Shown here one piece after another: positions 35,670 through 43,296 of a DNA stretch of 64,000 nucleotides (position 1 is its first letter; each line of letters opens with the position of its first letter). The stretch comes from Kuafuiihalomonas sp039024635. Lineage in GTDB: Bacteria > Myxococcota > Kuafuiibacteriia > Kuafuiibacteriales > Kuafuiibacteriaceae. The stretch lies in contig JBCCQA010000022.1 in NCBI GenBank assembly GCA_039024635.1, forward strand, positions 1 to 64,000, given 5' to 3'. The notes under the pieces are model-generated. The model saw nothing but the letters and a program-made list of their open reading frames with translations, was not told where the DNA came from and made no database searches. The position numbers and the translations under genes are program-made.

Positions 35670-37145
35670 TCAGCGCCGACGCCGACGCTTGGGTGCACTC
35701 AAGTCCCGCACCAGGGTTGCGATGAGAGAGGCGCCATAGCCGGTCCCCCGCTCGTTGCGCCAAGCCGGGCCGGCCAGGTCGATGTGGCCCCACTTCACGT
35801 CCGTGCCTTCCAGGTGGGCGTACACGAACTGAGCCGCGCACGATGCCTGCGCGTTCATGCGGTTCTTCACGCTGTTCTTCATATCGGCGACAGCGCTCTG
35901 GAACTCGGGTTGGTAAAGCTCCGGGGCGAAGGGGAGGGGATGGGTCAAGTCGCCGCTGAGCCGAGCCGCGGCGACGAAGCGGTCTTCCAGCTCTGCGTCG
36001 TTGCACACGACCGCCCCGTGGAGGGCGCCGGTGGCCACCATCTGAGCCCCGGTCAAGGTCGCGGCATCGAGGACGGTGTCGGCGCCCAGTTTGCGCGCCG
36101 CCCAGCTGACTCCGTCCCCGAGGAGCAACCGCCCTTCCGCGTCGGTGTTGTTGATCTCGACCGTCTTTCCAGAGTGCAGGGTTAGGACATCGTCCGGCTT
36201 GAAGGCCCCCGGACCGATGGCGTTCTCGGCCATGGCGAGCAGGAGGCTGACTTTGGTGGGAACGCTGCTCCCGGCCAGGATCTCGAAGGCGCCCAGCATG
36301 GCGGCGGCCCCGCCCATGTCGCACTTCATGCCTTCCATCGAGCCTCGACCCTTCAGGTGAAGACCGCCTGTATCGAAGGTGATGCCTTTTCCAACCAGCG
36401 CGACGTGGCGACTCGCCTTGGCGGGCGAATGGGTGGCGATCAAGAGACGAGGAGGCTGGCTCGCAGCCTTACCGACGCCGTAGATACCCCCCAGTCCCTG
36501 GGCCGAGAGCTTGTCCCCGACGATCTCGCTCAGCTTCACGCCCTTGAGCTTCTTGAGCCGGGCCTTGGCGCGACCAGAGAACTCTCCGGGATGGAGCTCG
36601 GAGGGCGGGGTGTCGACGAGCTCCGCCGCAAGCCGAGAAGCCTCGAAGCATCGCTGTGCAAAGGGATCGATGGCCAGGGGTCGGCCCCCTCTGTCCAGTG
36701 TACAGAGGGCCACCGACGGTACTTCGGCGCCGCTGCGCAGATCGAGCTGAGGAAAGGCACGTGAGACGCCGTTGAGGAGCGCGAGCTGATGCTCGTTCTG
36801 ACGACAGAAGACGGCGATGGCCAACTTCTTCGGAGAACCGGGATGCTGGGCCGCGAGCCGGGTGACGACCTCGGGCCGGGCTGGATGGTTGTGGCGAGCG
36901 GCCTCGTCCGGCAGGAGAACGAGGCCTAGAACGGCAGGCTTGCTTTGCTGGGTGAGGGTCCACGCCGAGCCGCCCACTGGGCCGGCCTCCAGCTGCTGAC
37001 CCAAGGCTTCGGCCACCTTGCCCAGGCCGTCAGGGAGGGCCTTCAGCTTGCCTGCTCGAAGAAGGCTCTCGGACAGAACGACGAGGAGCTGGTCGGCGCC
37101 CTTGAGCGCAGACGCTAGGTTCTTGGCGAGTTGGACCCGGGCCAT
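35670..37145 (-). CDS. pepA: Leucyl aminopeptidase (M17)
   Basis: This 491-residue protein has the C-terminal M17 catalytic domain: VGKGITFDTGGL, MEGMKCDMGGAAAM (metal-binding), and the signature NTDAEGRLLLGD. The residues that bind the two metals (Lys, Asp, Asp, Asp, Glu of K-x-x-x-x-D-x-G and N-T-D-A-E-G) are all present. It removes N-terminal residues from peptides in the cytosol. The N-terminal macro-like domain (about 1-170) is divergent. Confidence 0.95.
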   Translation of the reverse strand: MARVQLAKNLASALKGADQLLVVLSESLLRAGKLKALPDGLGKVAEALGQQLEAGPVGGSAWTLTQQSKPAVLGLVLLPDEAARHNHPARPEVVTRLAAQHPGSPKKLAIAVFCRQNEHQLALLNGVSRAFPQLDLRSGAEVPSVALCTLDRGGRPLAIDPFAQRCFEASRLAAELVDTPPSELHPGEFSGRAKARLKKLKGVKLSEIVGDKLSAQGLGGIYGVGKAASQPPRLLIATHSPAKASRHVALVGKGITFDTGGLHLKGRGSMEGMKCDMGGAAAMLGAFEILAGSSVPTKVSLLLAMAENAIGPGAFKPDDVLTLHSGKTVEINNTDAEGRLLLGDGVSWAARKLGADTVLDAATLTGAQMVATGALHGAVVCNDAELEDRFVAAARLSGDLTHPLPFAPELYQPEFQSAVADMKNSVKNRMNAQASCAAQFVYAHLEGTDVKWGHIDLAGPAWRNERGTGYGASLIATLVRDLSAPKRRRRR

Positions 37146-37253
37146 GCGAGGAAACTATGCACGGTTGAACCTGCCTCGATAGGCCCGACAGCTCGTCCCT
37201 CCTCCTTCGAGCAGCATGGACGGTCTTGACGAGGCCCGGGGGAATTCGGCCTT

Positions 37254-37844
37254 TTGGACCCGGTGGCGCTTCTCTTCCTTCAGAACACGGTTGAAGTGCC
37301 GGCGGCCCTCGCGCGAAACGCCGAAGTCTGGGTCGTCGACCAGTACGCGTTTCGGGCGCAGGACATGGATGGGGTATCGGGGGTACTCTTCAGCCAGCAT
37401 CTGGACGAACAGCATCTTGCTGAACATCAAGCTCTCTGGGATGGCTTTCTCGACCGTGGGGGCGCGCTCGCGATTCAGGGCCCGGTCCACCGCCCTTTCG
37501 TGAGCGCTGCCGGAGCCTTCCTGCCCGTGAAGGCTGGACTCCGGGCTGAAGGCTGGATCCTCGAGATGGCCACGCCTCACGCGATCACGGCTGGCGTGCG
37601 CCCGGAAGACTTGAGCCTCCGTCGTGGGGTGATCGGGTTCTGGGGGCGCGGGTACCTCCAGCCAGTCGTCGAAGCGACCGTCTTGACACGGTTTCGACGT
37701 TCGGGCGCGCCAGTGGATTGGTGCTACGTGTCCCCGTCCGGGGGCCGGCTCTTCGTGCATCCTGGAAACGACGTGTGGTCCTTCTCCAGTCAAGGAGCAC
37801 GCCGGCTGTCCTCACAGCTCATGGCGTGGATGGGGGGGGCGTGA
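37254..37844 (+). CDS. Hypothetical protein, first of a coupled pair
   Basis: This 196-residue protein starts at a TTG preceded by a GGGGGA ribosome-binding stretch; a GTG at 37263 is possible. The pattern of short hydrophobic strands alternating with helices (VLFSQHLDEQ, LDRGGALAIQGPVHRPF, VIGFWGRGYL) suggests a class I glutamine-amidotransferase-like or ThuA-like alpha/beta fold, but catalytic residues are not evident. The stop overlaps the start of the next gene (GTGA), which has a similar pattern and ends in a comparable C-terminal segment. Not recognised further. Confidence 0.5.
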   Translation: MDPVALLFLQNTVEVPAALARNAEVWVVDQYAFRAQDMDGVSGVLFSQHLDEQHLAEHQALWDGFLDRGGALAIQGPVHRPFVSAAGAFLPVKAGLRAEGWILEMATPHAITAGVRPEDLSLRRGVIGFWGRGYLQPVVEATVLTRFRRSGAPVDWCYVSPSGGRLFVHPGNDVWSFSSQGARRLSSQLMAWMGGA

Positions 37845-38452
37845 GCAGGCTCGTGGCCATCGATGGGGGTACGGCCTTTCACGGCCGTGCCCTGCGTGAA
37901 GCGCCTTTCGAGACCTTCTTCGATGGGCTCATTCCCGTGCGATCCCTGGGCCAGGTCGGTCTCTCTGAACACGACTGTGTCCTCGTACCTTGCCGGACGA
38001 ACGGTCAGCGGTTGGCCAAACATCGAGCCCAGCTCGAAGCCTACATAGAGGGCGGAGGCTACTTGGTTGTCATGGGAGAGACGCGCCCAGACCTGTTCCT
38101 TTCCGGCGTTCGTTTTCGGTCGATTCCCACCAACTACTGGTGGTGGTTGGACCCAAAGGGCGGACTCGATTTGAGCATTGAAGTGCCGGGACATCCGCTG
38201 TTCCGCCGGCTCGGTCTGAAGGACCTGACCTGGCACGTGCATGGGACCCCCGACATCGTCGGACCCTGCGACGTGCTCATGAAATACCTTGATCCGGCCG
38301 CGGGGGGCAGCATCATGCTCGAAGCTCGAAGAGGTCGGGGTCGTCTCTTCATGACCACCCTGGACCCCATCTTCCATCACGGTTCTGGCTTCATGCCCGC
38401 CACCACCCGTTTTCTGGAAGCCTTCCTTCCGTGGCTGCGGGCGTCGATTTGA
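37841..38452 (+). CDS. Hypothetical protein, second of a coupled pair
   Basis: Starting from a GTG that overlaps the previous stop, the 203-residue protein has a Rossmann-like alternation (VLVPCRTNGQRLAKHRAQLEAYIEGGGYLVVMGE) resembling ThuA/class I amidotransferase-like domains, plus a WHVHGTPDIV segment with His pairs. Its likeness to the upstream protein suggests an old duplication or a heterodimer. No catalytic Cys-His-Glu triad is obvious. It is convergent with a lipoprotein gene. Confidence 0.5.
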   Translation: MSRLVAIDGGTAFHGRALREAPFETFFDGLIPVRSLGQVGLSEHDCVLVPCRTNGQRLAKHRAQLEAYIEGGGYLVVMGETRPDLFLSGVRFRSIPTNYWWWLDPKGGLDLSIEVPGHPLFRRLGLKDLTWHVHGTPDIVGPCDVLMKYLDPAAGGSIMLEARRGRGRLFMTTLDPIFHHGSGFMPATTRFLEAFLPWLRASI

Positions 38453-38496
38453 CCGCTCTCCGTCCGGAGACCTGCTCAGGTGGAGTCGCGTGGGGC

Positions 38497-39843
38497 TTAG
38501 TCGATAGTGTCCGTGAACAAGATGGGAATGCTCTGGCTTCGTTCGGTAGGGATGTAGGAGCCGGCGGGCTCCGGCAGGCCCTCCCGACCCCAGGGCACGA
38601 ACTCGTAGCGGACCAATCCAAAGGTGATGGTTCGTGCTTCCTCGGGCCGTCCATCGTCGAGGCTGGGCACGGTCACGGTGGCAGTTCGGCTTCGCATCAT
38701 CAGTGAGAAGCCGCTGCCATCCGCGTCCAGGCGGAGTTCGTCGGCATTCCCGAGGACGCTTCGATTGACCCAGTCCAGCTGTTGGAACGCGCCAGGGGCG
38801 TCCGCTCTGACGTAAACCCGGGTGCCACCGGTGGCGGGCCCAGGCTCCAGTGCGATCCCAAAGGAGAGTTCGCTTTGGGGAAGCTCCGCAACGCGCTCAG
38901 GAAGGGCGGACATCGATGCTGTCGCCGCCAGTTCGATCCTTCGACACTGGCCCTGGGGCTGGTCGCTGCAGGCGAGCAAGAAGAGCGGGTCCGATTCGTC
39001 GTCCCGCCCTCCAGCCAAGATGGCGAGCTGGAGGTCGCCGCCCAGGAGCTCGGCCGAGAATCGCCCCAGGCTGCGCTGCTCGAGAACGTCGTCGTTGGAG
39101 CAAATCGAAAGTGGAAAGCGGTAAGGAGTCTCATCCGTGTTCTCGGCCGCGCTGAAGTAGGGCGTCATGCCGACGACGTTGCTCGCTAAGCTACCCGGCT
39201 CCGTAAAGCTGAAAGCCGTAAACAAGCAGTCCAAACCGACGGTCGCCGGACCCAGTCGTGCCGCGTGAAAGAGCCGAACGTAGAATCGGTCAGGATTCGG
39301 GGCCATCTCCAGGGGGTCCTCTATCAGGAAGCTCCGCGGGTTCGGGTCGGCGAGACCTCGGCTGGCGAGGATCAAGCTGAGCCTCGGTGCGACCGGTAGC
39401 TGGAGCGTCTCATCGGTCGTGCCTTGGGCGGGAGTGCCGCAGTCGCCGCCTTCCGGGACCCAACGAACTCGGAGCTCGGTCACGCTGGCGTCGAGGTCTA
39501 CAGGTACACGGCCTCGCCCCGAGTGGAGCGCGAGGGCCTGGAAACCGTTGCTCGACAGGCGGGGCGTCCGAAAGGTCGCCTGCGGCGCCGAGAGGCAGAG
39601 GTCGAGGCGCCGGTCGCCTTGCCCGCTCCAGACTGACGCGACGCGCAAGAGACGCTCTTCGATCAGGGTCGTCGAGCCGCTGTCCCCGGGCCCGCTGGCT
39701 CCATCGTCTGCACATGCCACGTAGAATAGTAAAAACCCCAGACCGAAGCCGAACGCTGAGCGCCGAAAAAGGGCCGCTATGACAAGCAATCTCGAGAAAT
39801 CCCGATTGCGCCGGAGATTTGCACGAAAAAATGTCGCAGACAT
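38497..39843 (-). CDS. Putative lipoprotein behind a Fur-box-like site
   Basis: The ATG whose complement ends at 39843 gives 448 residues: a long Arg-rich N-region followed by a hydrophobic stretch and lipobox (LLFYVAC). The mature protein is beta-rich with several Cys pairs (ICSNDD, LACSDQPQGQC) and no recognised domain. A Fur-box-like palindrome lies within 10 bases upstream of its start. It is the first gene of the iron-response region on the minus strand and is divergent from the Calx-beta lipoprotein. Confidence 0.65.
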   Translation of the reverse strand: MSATFFRANLRRNRDFSRLLVIAALFRRSAFGFGLGFLLFYVACADDGASGPGDSGSTTLIEERLLRVASVWSGQGDRRLDLCLSAPQATFRTPRLSSNGFQALALHSGRGRVPVDLDASVTELRVRWVPEGGDCGTPAQGTTDETLQLPVAPRLSLILASRGLADPNPRSFLIEDPLEMAPNPDRFYVRLFHAARLGPATVGLDCLFTAFSFTEPGSLASNVVGMTPYFSAAENTDETPYRFPLSICSNDDVLEQRSLGRFSAELLGGDLQLAILAGGRDDESDPLFLLACSDQPQGQCRRIELAATASMSALPERVAELPQSELSFGIALEPGPATGGTRVYVRADAPGAFQQLDWVNRSVLGNADELRLDADGSGFSLMMRSRTATVTVPSLDDGRPEEARTITFGLVRYEFVPWGREGLPEPAGSYIPTERSQSIPILFTDTID

Positions 39844-39849
39844 GGTTTT

Positions 39850-39868
39850 GATAATGAGACTCATTCGC
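39850..39868. promoter_or_regulatory. Fur-box-like palindrome 1
   Basis: GATAATGAGACTCATTCGC matches the Fur consensus (GATAATGATAATCATTATC) at about 15 of 19 positions and contains a perfect AATGAG-A-CTCATT palindrome. It lies between two divergent lipoprotein genes and could control both. Confidence 0.65.
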
Positions 39869-39975
39869 AAAATCTTGAGTTCGGCGACACGGTGCATTAC
39901 CGCCCCCCCATGCGCAACCAAGGACCAACCTGTGCGACCCGGCCTCTCTTCGCCCGGCATCGGCTACCCAACGCC

Positions 39976-41943
39976 ATGCGCGTCCCTGTCTTGGGACTCG
40001 GACTCATCAGTTTGACCCTCTCCGCCTGCGGAGACGACGACAACGACGGGAACAACGGAACGGGAGGCGGTCCGGGAACAGTCGACATGGGCACGACCAC
40101 CATGCCCGACATGGGCGGACCAGAGCCAGACATGGGTGGCGGACCCACGGACCCCGTCATCAGCCTGACCGCGACCACCGAGAACATCAGCGAAGCGGAA
40201 GGCACGTCCATCACCTTCAATTTCGCGGTCGACGGGGTCATCCCCGCCGAAGGCATTCCAATCCGGATGGAGGGCAACGTCCCCCGAATCACGCGGGCTT
40301 TCACGGCCGGCCAAGTTCGGGTGGCCGAGAACGGCGATCGAACCTGGCGCTTCGACTCGAGCGTGGCCGATACCGCGACCGGCGGCATCCTTGTTCGGGA
40401 CACCGCGCTCGATGCCGACCCCGCAAGCCCAGGCTTCCTGAGCAACTTCGACTTTACGATCACAGAGCCCGCGGCCAGCGTCACCTATGACGTCCTCGAC
40501 GACATCTATGAGGAGCCAGACCAAACCTTCATCTACACCTTGGCGGACGGCGAAGGCTACAGCGTCGACCCTGCGGCCAGCTCGGTGAGCTTCACGGTCA
40601 CCGATGGCGTTCAGGGCGGTGTCGGTCCGGAAGTCAGCTTCACGGCCACTCCGACCGAGCTCTTCGAGGCTACCCAAACCCGAATCGAGCTGACCTTCGA
40701 CGTCGTCGGCGACATTCCGGCCGAGGGCCTCGTCATCGAGCTGTCCAGTGAGACGCCTCGAGCTGTCGCCGAGTTCGACGTCAACGCGGCCAACCCTAGG
40801 CTCCCGGAGGAGATGTTCACGGTCGACGGCCCCATCCTCGATGGAGCGACGATAGTCGGAACCAACGAGATCGCGAGCGCTTTGGTCCTGCGGATCACAC
40901 AGCCCACAGCTACCATGAGCGTAGAGGTATTCGACGGAGATGAAGTCGAGGGCCTAGAGACCTTTACGTACCGCATTCTTGATGGGGAAGAGTACGAGGT
41001 CGCTGCGACCAACAACGAAGAGACCATCACCATCAACGAAACGCCCGAGATGCCCATCGTGGGGCTGACGGCTTCGACCGCCCTTGTTGACGAGTCCCAG
41101 GGTACGAGCATTACCTTCAACTTCGTGACGGCGGGACCCATTCCGGCCGAGGGCCTTCTCGTCCGGATGGTGGGCAGTGAGCCTCGCATCACACGCGCCT
41201 TCACGGCGGGGCAAGTCAGAGTTGCGGCGAACGGCGACCTGACCTGGCGTTTCGACTCCGGCGTGGCCGACACAACGACGGGCGCCGTCTTGGTGAGGGA
41301 TACGGCGTTGGACGCTGACCCGACCAGTCCGGGATTCCTGAGCAACTTTGAGTTCACGATCACCGAGCCGCTTGCGACCGTGACCTTCGACGTGCTCGAC
41401 GACATCTACGAAGAGCCGGACGTGACCTACGCGTACACCCTTGCTGATGGACCCAACTATTCGGCCGACCCGAGTCGCAGCAGGGTGGAGTTCACAGTCA
41501 CCGACGGCGTGATGGGCGGTGTCGGACCGACGATCGGTGTCGCCGCGACGCCCCTCGCTCTCGTCGAATCGGCGCAGACGCGAATCGACATCACCTTCAA
41601 TGCCGTCGGCGAGATCCCAGACGGAGGACTGCTCGTCGAGCTCAGCAGCGAGACCCCCCGGGCTGTGGCCGAGTTCGACGTGAATGCTTCGAACCCCCGT
41701 TTGCCGGAAGGCGAGTTCGAAGTCGTGGGACCCGTGGTGACCGGAGGCTCCATCGCCGGCACCAACGAAATTGCCAGCGCCCTCGTGCTTCGGATCACCG
41801 ACAGTACGGCGACCTTGAGCGTCGAGGTGTTCTCGGGGGACGAGGTTGAAGGCCTGGAGACCTTCACCTACCGGCTTCGTGACGGCGAAGAGTACGAAGT
41901 GGATCCGAGCAACGACGAAGTCACGATTACGATCGACGAGTAG
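39976..41943 (+). CDS. Calx-beta-like lipoprotein with exact 300-residue duplication
   Basis: The ATG at 39976 gives 655 residues with a lipobox (LTLSAC) and an acidic Gly/Met-rich linker (DDDNDGNNG, then PDMGG repeats). The rest is four Calx-beta-like modules in the order A-B-A'-B'. A and A' share VLDDIYEEPD and VRDTALDADP. B and B' share ELSSETPRAVAEFDVNA and SVEVF-GDEVEGLETFTYR. Each carries the E-x-x-G-T-S-I-T-F-N-F type start and the D-D-x-x-E-E/E-G-x-E acid cluster typical of calcium-binding Calx-beta strands. The protein is probably extracellular and calcium-stabilised. Expression may be iron-controlled through Fur-like box 1. Confidence 0.75.
   Translation: MRVPVLGLGLISLTLSACGDDDNDGNNGTGGGPGTVDMGTTTMPDMGGPEPDMGGGPTDPVISLTATTENISEAEGTSITFNFAVDGVIPAEGIPIRMEGNVPRITRAFTAGQVRVAENGDRTWRFDSSVADTATGGILVRDTALDADPASPGFLSNFDFTITEPAASVTYDVLDDIYEEPDQTFIYTLADGEGYSVDPAASSVSFTVTDGVQGGVGPEVSFTATPTELFEATQTRIELTFDVVGDIPAEGLVIELSSETPRAVAEFDVNAANPRLPEEMFTVDGPILDGATIVGTNEIASALVLRITQPTATMSVEVFDGDEVEGLETFTYRILDGEEYEVAATNNEETITINETPEMPIVGLTASTALVDESQGTSITFNFVTAGPIPAEGLLVRMVGSEPRITRAFTAGQVRVAANGDLTWRFDSGVADTTTGAVLVRDTALDADPTSPGFLSNFEFTITEPLATVTFDVLDDIYEEPDVTYAYTLADGPNYSADPSRSRVEFTVTDGVMGGVGPTIGVAATPLALVESAQTRIDITFNAVGEIPDGGLLVELSSETPRAVAEFDVNASNPRLPEGEFEVVGPVVTGGSIAGTNEIASALVLRITDSTATLSVEVFSGDEVEGLETFTYRLRDGEEYEVDPSNDEVTITIDE
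40156..41943 (+). repeat. In-frame tandem duplication of a two-module unit
   Basis: Unit 1 (40156-41055) and unit 2 (41056-41943) align in register with a period of exactly 900 bases (300 residues). They begin at CCC-GTC-ATC-AGC-CTG and CCC-ATC-GTG-GGG-CTG and end with ETFTYR-L/I-DGEEYEV. The copies differ by point changes spread over codons, so the duplication is not recent but has kept its length exactly. Confidence 0.8.
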
Positions 41944-41955
41944 GTTTTCTGCGGA

Positions 41956-41978
41956 GCCCTCCGAGGTCTTCGGAGGGC
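41956..41978. terminator. Hairpin between convergent genes
   Basis: The stem GCCCTCCGA / TCGGAGGGC is a perfect 9-bp pair with a 5-base loop, 12 bases after the Calx-beta gene stop and 24 bases before the end of the convergent lipoprotein gene. No T-run follows on either strand, so it may be a bidirectional processing or Rho-assisted terminator. Confidence 0.5.
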
Positions 41979-42001
41979 CTTCGCGGTTGGGTCGACGCCC
42001 G

Positions 42002-42829
42002 TCAATTCATCACGCTTTGAACAACGCCCTGCAGGTCGAAGACCAAACGAGACGACGGGAAGACGCCTCCGATGGTGTCAATGTCATTCTGGGTATCATC
42101 GATGCTCACCGAGAATTGGTTTCCGACGACGCTCAGACTTCCCGAGTAGCGGGCCGGATCGCCCGTGCCTTGGGAGAAGTCGGCGATGACTTCGACGGAG
42201 ATCTCGAGGTCGATGCCGACCAAGTCGCCGTCCATGAAAGAGACGACGTCAGCTTCGTCGACGGGACCGAACTCGATTCGAAACTCCTCACTGGACAGCC
42301 AATTACCCAGGGCCTCGTCGGAGAGATCTCGTTCGGCCTCGCCGTCGCTGAAGAACTCACTCAGGTCGTAGGCGTCGATGGGAAGGACTTCCAAACCACA
42401 GCCAGTTGCTTCGTCGCCGTCGAAGCTAAGGCTCCCGACCAGAAAGGAGGTCTCGCGAGGGAAGATGTCCAGGCCGGAGCCGAATTCGATGGATGGGTCG
42501 TTTACGTCGTTCACGCCGTCTCGGTCACCCATACCCCCGTCCCCAAAGCCGATCTGAGCCTGGGCTCCGGTGAGATTGAACTCGGCGATTCGGCTCATGG
42601 CCTCCATTTCGCTGGCCAAGGAGATCGTTCCGTCACCGTCAATCATCCCGCAGCCCATGTTCGCGTCGCCCGGTCCCATGTCCGAGCCACCCCGGCCGGA
42701 ACCAGCGTCGGTCGCGCCGTCCGGGTCATCCTCGTCCCCGCATGCGGATCCAAGGAGGCCTAGGCCAGTCGAGAGCACTAGAACGACGAGTCTTTGGTCT
42801 GAGGTTCGAAGAAGATTCGATGCCTTCAT
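42002..42829 (-). CDS. Aspartate-rich lipoprotein
   Basis: The ATG whose complement ends at 42829 gives 275 residues with a lipobox (LLGSAC) and a GDEDDPDGATDAGSGRGG linker. The body is acidic and beta-rich without a recognised domain; Cys-containing segments (CGMIDGDG, GCGLEV) may pair. It is convergent with the Calx-beta lipoprotein and is probably another surface protein. No catalytic motif is visible. Confidence 0.6.
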   Translation of the reverse strand: MKASNLLRTSDQRLVVLVLSTGLGLLGSACGDEDDPDGATDAGSGRGGSDMGPGDANMGCGMIDGDGTISLASEMEAMSRIAEFNLTGAQAQIGFGDGGMGDRDGVNDVNDPSIEFGSGLDIFPRETSFLVGSLSFDGDEATGCGLEVLPIDAYDLSEFFSDGEAERDLSDEALGNWLSSEEFRIEFGPVDEADVVSFMDGDLVGIDLEISVEVIADFSQGTGDPARYSGSLSVVGNQFSVSIDDTQNDIDTIGGVFPSSRLVFDLQGVVQSVMN

Positions 42830-43159
42830 GCCGCTGCCGTACCGGACAGGACGACGGCGAAGCAATGGTTTGGGGCATCCTCGACCGATGAGCTTGGCAA
42901 AATGAGAGGCCTCCGCCTCACCTCTGGCCACCGGGACGTTCTTCGGGCTCGGACTGGACAGCCATGTCCTTTCAATGGAATCAAGATGAAGTGTAGTCCG
43001 TGCCCCGTTCGCTACCCTGCAGACACTTTGCCTTCATCCTGTGACGAGGGTTCGCGACAAACTGGGGTCTAGAAGGGCGAGATGGGTGCCCTGGCTCTGG
43101 GGTTTCGAGTGAACTCCGGTCCCAAGGGCCCTGATGGCGTTCGATCTTAGAGCTTCACA

Positions 43160-43255
43160 CTTGTCGAGCACGAACGTCGCCTGATCGTCGCAGAACTTCA
43201 CAAGCATTGGATCGAACGTGCGCCCGTCGTGGCTGCGGGCCCATGCCCGGGCCGT
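43160..43255 (-). pseudogene. Possible HD-domain regulator remnant
   Basis: On the minus strand the reading frame gives RSHDGRTFDPMLVKFC followed by DDQATFVLD, which resembles the C-terminal end of HD-GYP or HD-LuxR proteins (G-x-x-F-D-P-x-L-V). The frame carries no start or upstream domain and is surrounded by non-coding sequence, so it would be a decayed relic. The match is short and could be chance. Confidence 0.25.
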
Positions 43256-43259
43256 CGAC

Positions 43260-43281
43260 CCCGACGCAGTTTCGCGTCGGG
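43260..43281 (+). promoter_or_regulatory. Hairpin directly upstream of a strong ribosome-binding site
   Basis: CCCGACGC - 6-base loop - GCGTCGGG is a perfect 8-bp stem ending four bases before the AGGAGG at 43285-43290, which itself is six bases before the phosphatase-like start. It may stabilise the leader or act on initiation. Confidence 0.45.
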
Positions 43282-43296
43282 AACAGGAGGATTCAA

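Larger units (their letters stand above)
42830..43296. other. Gap between divergent lipoprotein and phosphatase-like genes
   Basis: About 467 bases without a convincing intact gene. The only content recognised is a degenerate HD-GYP-like fragment on the minus strand (about 43160-43255) and a hairpin just before the ribosome-binding site of the downstream gene (43260-43281). No promoter was assigned with confidence. Confidence 0.6.
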
